Positions 24,417 through 31,805 of a stretch of 64,000 nucleotides of DNA are shown here, one piece after another (the first letter of the stretch is position 1; every line of letters begins with the position of its first letter). Both the position numbers and the translations under genes were made by a program. The DNA comes from Elusimicrobiota bacterium (lineage in GTDB: Bacteria > Elusimicrobiota > Elusimicrobia > FEN-1173). The stretch covers positions 372,001 through 436,000 of the forward strand of contig JADJJR010000001.1 in the NCBI GenBank assembly GCA_016706425.1, written 5' to 3'. The notes beneath the pieces are model-generated. The model saw only the letters and a list, made by a program, of their open reading frames with translations, had not been told where the DNA came from and made no database searches.

Positions 24417-26891
24417 TTACGGATTGGCGGTGAGGGTGACGGTGAGGGTCTGTTGGTTTTCGGTGTCGGAAACGGTGGGCATGTCGAGGCGGAACCAGAG
24501 GGAGCGGTTTTGTCCGGCCGGAACGGCGACGCCGGTTTCACTTCCGTTGATGGTGAAGATCGCCCCGGTGGCCAGGGCGGCGGCGCCGGTGACGACGTCC
24601 TCCGCGCCGAAGGCCGCGGCCGCCGGCCGGGACGGATGGAAGCCCGCGGAAAGGACGGCCACGTTGGGGCCGGTCGGCAAAGAGGTGCCGATGGACCAAG
24701 GGCTTCCCGCTGTGGTCGTCGCGACCCAAAGGGAGTAGGTGCTGGTCACGTTCCCGTCGTTCAAGACGGTCACGCCGGTGGCGGAGTGGGAACTGCTTCC
24801 CACGATCAAGTTGCCGAAAGCGTAGGGGTCGCCCGCGGTGACGGTCACGGAACGGATATAAGGGGCGGGGGCGGAGCCGGCGGTGGCCGACACCACGGAC
24901 CATTCCCCCACGTCGTCCCGGCTCCAAAGGACGAAATAATACGTGTCGTTGGTGGGCACGTTGATGACGGCGGATTGGGCGCTCCCGACGGGGGTGTTGG
25001 TGGCGATGCCGACGGTGGTGGCCCCGGCGGGGGTGGTGGCGGTGCTCCAGGGGGTGGCGGCGTCCGTGGAATACTGGACGCGGAACGCGCCCACCAACGG
25101 GTTGTAAAAATTATCGTCCCCGGGGGCGGACCAGGATAGGTTGATGTCCCCGGGGGCCGCCCCGGCAACGGCGGCGAGCGTGGACGTTCCGGGCGCCACG
25201 CCCGTCCAGAGGGTTTGATTGGCGCTGGGCGCGCTGGGGAGAAGCCCCGCGTCCATCGTGCGGACGCGGAAATAGTAGGTGGTGTCGGTCCGCAGTCCCG
25301 GGTGGGCGTTGTTCCCGGCCCACGGTTGGGTGGAACGCAAGATCACGCCGTGCCGGGTGTTCCCGTCGTAAAGGCGGGGGGGGCGGAGGTAATTGCCCGT
25401 CCGCGGTGTGGTCATGCGCATGGCGGGGATCGTGGCCCGGGAGAAATCGGACGACGTGGAAACCTCGAGGTCGTACGTCAAGGTAACGGCCGGGGTCGCT
25501 CCCGGGGCGACGTCCGCGGCGGGGTCCCATTTGAAGGTGGCCGAGGAATACCCGGTGGGGGAGAAAGCGAAAGACCCCGCGAGCGTGGGCGGCGCGCCCG
25601 GCGCCGCGGCGGTGCTGATGGTGTTGCGATAAACCCGCATTTGCCGGGCGTTCGCGCTGTCCGACCCGGAGATCAAAAGGTCGGGACTTCCGTCGGCGTT
25701 GTAATCGGCCCAAGCCAAGCCGCCGTTCTGCAATCCCAAATTGTTGGCGCTTTCCACGTTGAATTGGGTAAAGGCGAAACCGCCGTTGTTCCGGTAGAGC
25801 CAGACCTCCTCGTTCCCCGTGGCGGGCCGGGTGCCCACCACCGCGAAGTCCGGCACCCCGTCGTTGTTGGAGTCGCCGATGGCCAGGGCGCCGTTTCGAA
25901 TTCCAAGGTTGGCCGCGCCGGGCGCTTCGAACGCGGTGAAGGTGAATCCGGGCCCGCCGTTGTTTCGGTAGGCGCGCAATTGGGCGTTGGTGCCGCTGTT
26001 GCCCATGGCGACCACGTCCAAAAGGCCGTCGTTGTTTAAATCCCCGAAAGCGACGTCGGCGTCGGACATCCCGCCCACGCCGGCCGTCACGTCCAACGGT
26101 CCGGCAAAACCGCCGTTTCCGTTGTTGGTGAAAAGGTGCAAGCGTCGCCCCCCGGCGGAGAGCCCGGCCACAAGCAAATCGAGGAACCCGTCGTTGTTGT
26201 AGTCCCCCCAGGCCACGCCGCTCCGGGTGGCGTAACCGTTCCCGGCGGCGCCGGGCACTTCGATTTGGGTGGGGTCGAAGGTCGCGTCGCCGTTGTTTCG
26301 GTACACCCGAAATTGCCGCGCGCCCGCCGGGTCGAGTCCGCTGACGGCCAAGTCCAGGTCCCCGTCGTTGTCGAAATCGCCGAGGGCGGGTTCCCCGCCG
26401 TCCAGCCCCGACCCGGCGTCCACGGGGATCGAACTGAAGGAAAGCCCGCCGTTGTTGCGGGCCACCAGGATCTGCCGGGTCGCCGCCCCCCCGCGATTGC
26501 CCGTGACGACAATGTCCAAGCGCCCGTCGCCGTTGAGGTCGCCCAGGGCCACTTCCCCCGACTGAAGGCCGTTGTTGAGTCCAAAGACTTCGGTTTGCGT
26601 GGCGTTGATGGCGTAGCCCGGCGCACCCCCGTTGGTGTAGACCCGCAATTGACGGTTCCCGGCGGAATCTTGCCCGCTGAGGACCAAATCCAAATCCCCG
26701 TCCCCGTCCATATCGCCCCAGGCGGCGCCGCCTTGTGTCAGTCGATCGGTGGCGGTCACGGGCTCCACTTCAATTTGGAGGGCGTTGTAAGGGAGGGCTT
26801 GGAGCCGGGGGGAGGCCTCGAAAAGGAGTGCCAGGCCCCCCAGGATAAACCAGCGTCGTCCCGGGAAAAGTGAACGAAAAAAGGAACGCAT
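24417..26891 (-). CDS. Secreted FG-GAP/FN3 protein with one 7-repeat propeller and shared C-terminal domain
   Basis: 824 residues, a shorter paralogue of the protein encoded just downstream. Signal peptide (RRWFILGGLALLFEASPRLQA), then LPYNALQIEV as in its paralogue. Seven VCBS/FG-GAP repeats (about 33-422; WGDMDGDGDLDLVL, LGDFDNDGDLDLAV and so on) form one predicted propeller. Two FN3-like domains (422-675) and the shared C-terminal domain (679-824; VLNDGNVTSTYSLWV, RSLWFRLDMPTVSDT) follow. Several Ca-loop Asp residues are replaced here (FGDLNNDGLLD, IGDSNNDGVPD). A GAGGAG ribosome site precedes the ATG. It is transcribed from a strong promoter and probably exported to the cell surface. Confidence 0.85.
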   Translation of the reverse strand: MRSFFRSLFPGRRWFILGGLALLFEASPRLQALPYNALQIEVEPVTATDRLTQGGAAWGDMDGDGDLDLVLSGQDSAGNRQLRVYTNGGAPGYAINATQTEVFGLNNGLQSGEVALGDLNGDGRLDIVVTGNRGGAATRQILVARNNGGLSFSSIPVDAGSGLDGGEPALGDFDNDGDLDLAVSGLDPAGARQFRVYRNNGDATFDPTQIEVPGAAGNGYATRSGVAWGDYNNDGFLDLLVAGLSAGGRRLHLFTNNGNGGFAGPLDVTAGVGGMSDADVAFGDLNNDGLLDVVAMGNSGTNAQLRAYRNNGGPGFTFTAFEAPGAANLGIRNGALAIGDSNNDGVPDFAVVGTRPATGNEEVWLYRNNGGFAFTQFNVESANNLGLQNGGLAWADYNADGSPDLLISGSDSANARQMRVYRNTISTAAAPGAPPTLAGSFAFSPTGYSSATFKWDPAADVAPGATPAVTLTYDLEVSTSSDFSRATIPAMRMTTPRTGNYLRPPRLYDGNTRHGVILRSTQPWAGNNAHPGLRTDTTYYFRVRTMDAGLLPSAPSANQTLWTGVAPGTSTLAAVAGAAPGDINLSWSAPGDDNFYNPLVGAFRVQYSTDAATPWSTATTPAGATTVGIATNTPVGSAQSAVINVPTNDTYYFVLWSRDDVGEWSVVSATAGSAPAPYIRSVTVTAGDPYAFGNLIVGSSSHSATGVTVLNDGNVTSTYSLWVATTTAGSPWSIGTSLPTGPNVAVLSAGFHPSRPAAAAFGAEDVVTGAAALATGAIFTINGSETGVAVPAGQNRSLWFRLDMPTVSDTENQQTLTVTLTANP

Positions 26892-26963
26892 GCGGGCTCC
26901 TCATCGAACCGATGGGTCATTCGGCCTGTCCGGACCCGGCGGGTCCCGGTTGTTCTTTTATTC

Positions 26964-26992
26964 AGGATAAACGGGGAAAAGCGGTCTGTCAA
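26964..26992 (-). promoter_or_regulatory. Sigma-70-type promoter of the shorter FG-GAP gene
   Basis: Minus strand: consensus -35 TTGACA, 17-nt spacer, -10 TATCCT (5/6), then a leader of about 65 nt with a GAGGAG ribosome site. The best vegetative promoter match in the window. Confidence 0.65.
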
Positions 26993-27004
26993 TGGACAAG
27001 CGAA

Positions 27005-29212
27005 TCAATCCGGGGGGGGCGCCGATTCTTTCGTTGTTAAGGGCACGACGTGCTCCGCGGTGCCCCAGCGCCAAAAAAGCGTTCCCGACAACCCGCGCCG
27101 CGGCGGCAGGCCGATTTCGTCCTCCACCAGATAAATGAGGGCCGTTCCGAACCGAGGGTTCCAGAATTTTTGCGCGCGGGCGGCCAGGGAGGTGGTTTGG
27201 TCCCCCGTGACGCCGACGGCGACGGTGTTCACGGCGTTGCTGCTGGAGCGGCTCAGCGTCAATTCGAAAAAATCATCGGTCCGCGCCCCGTACCGGCGCA
27301 GGGCGATTTCCCGGGCGTAGCCGGCGCCCGTGGTTTGCGGGATCCAGCTGAAACGCGTTCGGGCATACCAACGGCCCGCGTATTTGGCCAGGGAAACCGC
27401 GTAAATGTCCACGTCGTCCAGGCGGAAATCCATGTGCCGGTAGCGGAAGGAAGCCTCCCACTGCTTGCCAAAGGATTGGAATATCTCCCCGTGCCCTTCG
27501 ACCCGGGGGACCACCTCGGCCTTGACCACGGCTTGGAACCGGGCGTTGGCGTAGGCCTTGGGCCAGAGGGCCAGATAGCCCTCGGCGGCGCCGCCCCGGT
27601 CGGTGCGGCCGAACCGACGGTAGCGCAATCCTTCGACGGTGAGACTGCCCCGTCGGACTTTGCGCTCCATCACCCAGGTGGTGGTGTACCAGGCGTTGCG
27701 CGGCGGCCCGTAGCTCTGCCGCTCGTAGCTGTTGGAAAATTGCCAATACGCCCCCCGCGCGGGGGCGCCCGCCAGAAACAACGAAAGGAGGGTCAGTCCC
27801 GCGGCGATTTTGGCGGGGCGATGGAGGACCCCGAGTCGTTTCATCGCGCCCCACCCCTTGACCCGGAACAGGGACGTCAACAAACCGTGAAGGCGCCAGT
27901 ACGTCACCAGTTGCCGGTACCCGAAATTCTCCAAAAAAGCGAGGACGAAGAGGTGCATGTAATCCCGGGTTCGGCGGAAACGATGAAAAGACTGTTCCTC
28001 CAGCGACACGGCGGCGATCGAAAGGGCCATCCCGAACCCGAAGGCCAGGAGCGCGAAGGCCGCCACATAGGCGGCGGACACCCGGCCACCGATCAGGGCC
28101 GCCACAAAAGCCACGTAGCCGAACAGCTCCACAACAGGCCCCAGCATTTCCAGAAAAAAATAATAGGGGAAGGCGATGAGGCCGGGCGCGCCGTAGCCGG
28201 GATTCCCCAGCATGCGGATGTGCCGCAGGAGCGAATCCACCAGCCCGCGTTGCCAGCGGTCGCGCTGTCGCGCCAGCCCCGACAGTCTTTCCGGGCATTC
28301 CGTCCAGGCGACGGGATCCGGCACGAAGGTGATGCGGTAAAGACGTTTTTTCTCCCGGCAAAAACGGTGCAGCCGGACGATCAGCTCCATGTCCTCGCCG
28401 ACCGTGTCCCGGGCGAAGCCGCCGGCCTCGATCACCACCGACCGACGGAATAACCCGAAAGCCCCCGAGATGATCAGCAGGGCGGACATCGCGTCCCAGC
28501 CCATTCGGCCCGTCAAAAAGGCACGCAAATACTCCAACACCTGGAACCGGGCCAGCCAGCGGTCGGGCATGCGGACGTCCGTCAGAACCCCCCCCTTGAA
28601 CACGCAGCCGTTGGCGATGCGCACCAACCCCCCGGCGGCGACCGTGGTGTCGTTTTCGATGAAGGGGCGGACGATGCGCTTGAGCGCGTCGCGTTCCAGG
28701 ACGCAATCCGCGTCCATGGCGCAAAAAAGCGGCGTCCGGCAATGGTTGAGCCCGGCGTTCAGGGCGTCGGCCTTGCCGCCGTTTTCCTTGTCCAAAACCC
28801 ACAACCGGGGATGGCGGGCGCTGCGCAACGTGGCGCGCACGCGCGCGGTCGGCAACGTGGCGAGGGGAAACCGGTTCGCGGGAACGAGATCGAAAGCCCG
28901 GGCCAATTCGCCCAGGGTGTCGTCGGTGGACCCGTCGTTGATCACGAGGATTTCGTAATCGCCGTACTCCAGCGTCAGCAACGATTTGACCGCTTCCACG
29001 CAGGTGGGTTCTTCGTTGTGAGCGGGAACGAGGAGCGTGATGGCGGGGGCGCCGCCCCGGGCGACGTAGTCGTCGAGGACATGCAGGAGTCGTGACCGGG
29101 AGGCGTGACGCCGAAGGGCCGCGATGGAAAATCCGGCCGTGAGCAGCTGCGACCCGTTGAGCAGGACGAAATACAACAGCGCGAACGCATTGAACCCGTC
29201 GAGGAACGTCAC
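27005..29212 (-). CDS. Processive GT2 glycosyltransferase fused to a YaiO-like outer-membrane barrel
   Basis: One uninterrupted frame of 735 residues. Residues 1-455 are a membrane GT2 synthase: N-terminal helix, LLVPAHNEEP and INDGSTDDT, DxD motif AMDADC, GEDMEL and the processive QRDRW motif, then membrane helices. At residue 457 an internal Met starts a second signal peptide (IAAGLTLLSLFLAGAPARG). About 255 residues of YaiO-like barrel follow (YWQFSNSYERQSYG, SFRYRHMDFRLDDVDIY, LFWRWG). In E. coli a GT2 and YaiO are separate proteins. This could be a true fusion cut by signal peptidase, or two genes with an in-frame internal start (ATG at 27844). The GTG start overlaps the upstream HEAT gene (GTGA). 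Likely makes and exports a surface polysaccharide. Confidence 0.8.
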   Translation of the reverse strand: MTFLDGFNAFALLYFVLLNGSQLLTAGFSIAALRRHASRSRLLHVLDDYVARGGAPAITLLVPAHNEEPTCVEAVKSLLTLEYGDYEILVINDGSTDDTLGELARAFDLVPANRFPLATLPTARVRATLRSARHPRLWVLDKENGGKADALNAGLNHCRTPLFCAMDADCVLERDALKRIVRPFIENDTTVAAGGLVRIANGCVFKGGVLTDVRMPDRWLARFQVLEYLRAFLTGRMGWDAMSALLIISGAFGLFRRSVVIEAGGFARDTVGEDMELIVRLHRFCREKKRLYRITFVPDPVAWTECPERLSGLARQRDRWQRGLVDSLLRHIRMLGNPGYGAPGLIAFPYYFFLEMLGPVVELFGYVAFVAALIGGRVSAAYVAAFALLAFGFGMALSIAAVSLEEQSFHRFRRTRDYMHLFVLAFLENFGYRQLVTYWRLHGLLTSLFRVKGWGAMKRLGVLHRPAKIAAGLTLLSLFLAGAPARGAYWQFSNSYERQSYGPPRNAWYTTTWVMERKVRRGSLTVEGLRYRRFGRTDRGGAAEGYLALWPKAYANARFQAVVKAEVVPRVEGHGEIFQSFGKQWEASFRYRHMDFRLDDVDIYAVSLAKYAGRWYARTRFSWIPQTTGAGYAREIALRRYGARTDDFFELTLSRSSSNAVNTVAVGVTGDQTTSLAARAQKFWNPRFGTALIYLVEDEIGLPPRRGLSGTLFWRWGTAEHVVPLTTKESAPPPD

Positions 29213-30270
29213 GTGGACTCCAGGATCTGCCGCGCCAAAACCGCGCGCGGGTGGGGGGAAGACGCCACCGCCCGCAGGAAAGTGAGCGCCCCGATGCGTT
29301 TCAGGGCGTCCGCGGCGTGGGACGCGACCCACACGTTCGGTGTGTCGAAAAAGTCCCGCAGAAACGCTTCCTCGCCGGGGCCGCCCACCCGCCCCAGGGC
29401 GGTCAAAGCGGCCGCGCGGACGAAAAAAGACGGCGCCGCGCAGGCGGCGCGGATCGATTCCAAATGCTCGGGTCGTCCCAGGTTCTTCAAAATCGCAAGG
29501 ACGGCGCTCAGGATTTCCGGATCGGTTTCATTCGACAAAACACGCGCGGCGCAGTCCCCGGCCAAGGGGTCCTGCAGACGCACCAACGATTGCGCCGCAA
29601 TTTGGCGAGCGCGGAGGCCGCGCCCGCGGTCCTCGAGAATTTGGCGCAAGTCCCCGGCGATCCCCGCGCCCACCTGCCCCAGAAGAAAAGACAACAAGCC
29701 GGTGTCCCACGTCCCGAACCGGTCCAGGCGTTGGAGCACCGTGCGCGCGTCGTCCGCCGAGCGATGGGTCAAAAGGACAAAGGCGGCGGTCACGGCCACG
29801 GAAGACGAAGGGTCGTCCAGCGCCGCGCGGATCGGTTCGTTGAAGCGGACGGGGGCCAGGAGGCCCAACGTGTAGACCGCGCGCGCCCTTTTTTCCGGGT
29901 CGGGGTCCGGGAGACGCTCGGCCACGGCGCCCAGGAACGGCGCCGCCAGGGTGGTCAGAACCCGGCGTTCGGGCCCGCGCAATCTTCGGGCGAATTGGAG
30001 GAGGAAGTGGGAAAAGGCCGAGGCTTGGTTTTTCCCAACCAAACGCAGGAGGACGGGGGGGCCTTCCTCCCCCGAAAGGACCCGGAGGATGGCGCGCGTC
30101 CAGGTTTCTTGGATCGCCCGCTCCGACCTGGATTTTTGAAAGGAGCGGGCGCCCGCGAGGACGGCGTAAACCGCGAAACCGCAGGCCAACAAGAAAAGCC
30201 CCAGGCCCGCGCCCGCCATACACCAAAGAAGCCGGTCGGGGGGGGCCGCGGGGAGGGACAATCCCATCAC
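29209..30270 (-). CDS. Membrane-anchored HEAT-repeat protein
   Basis: 353 residues. One N-terminal membrane helix (GAGLGLFLLACGFAVYAVLAG) is followed by a soluble part made of HEAT-like helical pairs (AVYTLGLLAPVRFNEPIRAA, ILKNLGRPEHLESI, ALTALGRVGGPGEEAFL, ADALKRIGALTFL). It is probably a scaffold on the cytosolic side. Two starts are possible: a GTG at 30270 giving a GTGA overlap with the upstream regulator, or the adjacent ATG at 30267. It lies between a multi-receiver regulator and the GT2-YaiO synthase with overlaps on both sides, so it may couple signalling to polysaccharide synthesis. Confidence 0.75.
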   Translation of the reverse strand: MMGLSLPAAPPDRLLWCMAGAGLGLFLLACGFAVYAVLAGARSFQKSRSERAIQETWTRAILRVLSGEEGPPVLLRLVGKNQASAFSHFLLQFARRLRGPERRVLTTLAAPFLGAVAERLPDPDPEKRARAVYTLGLLAPVRFNEPIRAALDDPSSSVAVTAAFVLLTHRSADDARTVLQRLDRFGTWDTGLLSFLLGQVGAGIAGDLRQILEDRGRGLRARQIAAQSLVRLQDPLAGDCAARVLSNETDPEILSAVLAILKNLGRPEHLESIRAACAAPSFFVRAAALTALGRVGGPGEEAFLRDFFDTPNVWVASHAADALKRIGALTFLRAVASSPHPRAVLARQILEST

Positions 30271-31805
30271 TTGGATTTCATGTGGCGGTGAACCCGCGCC
30301 ACGAGCTCCACCGGTGAAAACGGTTTTAGAATATAATCGTCGGCCCCGAGGGCAAGGCCCCGGACCACATCGTTTTCACCCCCCATGGAGGTCAACATCA
30401 GAATCGGCGTTTTTTCAAAAGCGGGAACCGCGCGGAGGCGCTCCAGCAGTTCAAAGCCGTCCATCGCCGGCATTTTCACGTCCAAGATCATCAAATCGGG
30501 GTTTGTGTCGGAGGCCGCCGCCAACGCGGCGGCGCCGTCCATAAAGGGGGCGACGAGAAACCCTTCCCGCTCCAGACGGTGACGCACCAGGGCGATGACC
30601 AGTTCGTCGTCGTCGACGACCATGATCGTTTTTCGGGTTCGGCCGACGCCCTTGCGGTGCAGGGCGATTCGTCCCGCCCCCTGGGCCCGGGCCTCGGCGA
30701 GGGCCTCCGTTGCGCGCGAAAGCAGGACCTCCACCGTGACGCCCTCCTCGGCCTCCGTCACCCCCGCGGAAAAGGTGACCCGCGTGGTGGAGCCCTGGGG
30801 AAGCGGGTACCGTTCCGTGGACAGGGCGCCCAGGGCGCGTTCCAGGGTCAGGATCGCCGTGTCGGTGGCCACCGATGGAAAAAGCGCCGCCAGCCGATCC
30901 CCTTCCCAACGGGTCAGCACGCCCATGGGTTGAATGGCGCGCCCCACGGCCTTGGCCGCCCAGGCCAAAATGTCTTCGGCGGCCCCGTCTCCCTGGGACG
31001 CGCGGATCACGGCCAGGGTGTCCACTTCCATCAGTCCGACGCTTATGACCCGCTGCGGGCCCGGCAAAAGCAATTCCGCGCGGCGGAAAAGCTTGAGAAA
31101 ACCCGCGCGATTGGGGAGCCCGGTTGAAAGGTCACGCTCAAACCCGGCGGGGGACCCCTCCCCGGGGCGCAAACGTTTTTCCACTTCCCGCGCCAGGGCC
31201 TCGAGTTCCAGGGGTTTGGAAAAGCAGGCGTCGGCCCCTAAAGACAGGCATTCCTGGCGCACGGGCCCGCTGGCCCAGGCGCTCAAAACCAACACGGGGA
31301 TCGAGGCCGTCTCGGGGAGCCCTTTCCATTTGGACAACAAACGACGCCCGTCGATATCCGGCAATACCAAGTCCAGCAGGATCAAGGCCGGGGGGTGTTC
31401 TTTGAGGCGGTGTTCCGCCTCGAGGGCGGTGTGCGCCACGGTGACCGCGCGGCCGGTCGAGCCCAATTTGGCCGCCAAAAGGGCCGTGACGTCGGCGTCG
31501 TCATCAACAATCAAAACGCCCGAACGTTCGTCCCCCGTCAAGACCGAAGCCATGACGCGCAGCAGATCCTCGGTGCGGGCGCCGAGAGTCTCGGACGCCG
31601 CGCGTTCCACCGCCTGGGCGTGCTGCGAAATTTGCGGGAAACCGTAGGAGGCCCCGGAGCCCGTGAGCAGGTGGGCCAGCCGCCGGATCTCGGCCTCCGC
31701 CCCTTCCGCGCGGTTGCGCCAGCGTTCAAGTGCCAGTTCCACGGCGTGCCGCTTGTCGGGCAGAACCCGGCGGTACCAGAGTTTCAGTTCGGCGCTGTCA
31801 TCCAC
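30267..31805 (-). CDS. Hpt-REC-GGDEF(degenerate)-REC signalling protein
   Basis: 512 residues. An N-terminal Hpt-like helical domain has its likely phospho-His in AHLLTGSGASYG. A receiver follows (LIVDDDADV, LILLDLVLPDIDG, FSKPLELE), then a GGDEF-fold domain (STGLPNRAGFLKLFRRAE) whose active-site loop reads RWEGDRLAALFP instead of GG(D/E)EF, so cyclase activity is doubtful. A second receiver ends the protein (MVVDDDELV, LMILDVKMPAMDG, LKPFSP). It could relay phosphate from the adjacent kinase. The GTG start overlaps the kinase gene by 8 nt; alternatives further upstream lie inside the kinase gene. Confidence 0.85.
   Translation of the reverse strand: MDDSAELKLWYRRVLPDKRHAVELALERWRNRAEGAEAEIRRLAHLLTGSGASYGFPQISQHAQAVERAASETLGARTEDLLRVMASVLTGDERSGVLIVDDDADVTALLAAKLGSTGRAVTVAHTALEAEHRLKEHPPALILLDLVLPDIDGRRLLSKWKGLPETASIPVLVLSAWASGPVRQECLSLGADACFSKPLELEALAREVEKRLRPGEGSPAGFERDLSTGLPNRAGFLKLFRRAELLLPGPQRVISVGLMEVDTLAVIRASQGDGAAEDILAWAAKAVGRAIQPMGVLTRWEGDRLAALFPSVATDTAILTLERALGALSTERYPLPQGSTTRVTFSAGVTEAEEGVTVEVLLSRATEALAEARAQGAGRIALHRKGVGRTRKTIMVVDDDELVIALVRHRLEREGFLVAPFMDGAAALAAASDTNPDLMILDVKMPAMDGFELLERLRAVPAFEKTPILMLTSMGGENDVVRGLALGADDYILKPFSPVELVARVHRHMKSK

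Noticed and set aside
28742..29875. Plus-strand frames opposite the GT2 and HEAT genes
   Set aside because: Antisense shadows; the minus-strand genes have clear motifs and coupled overlaps.
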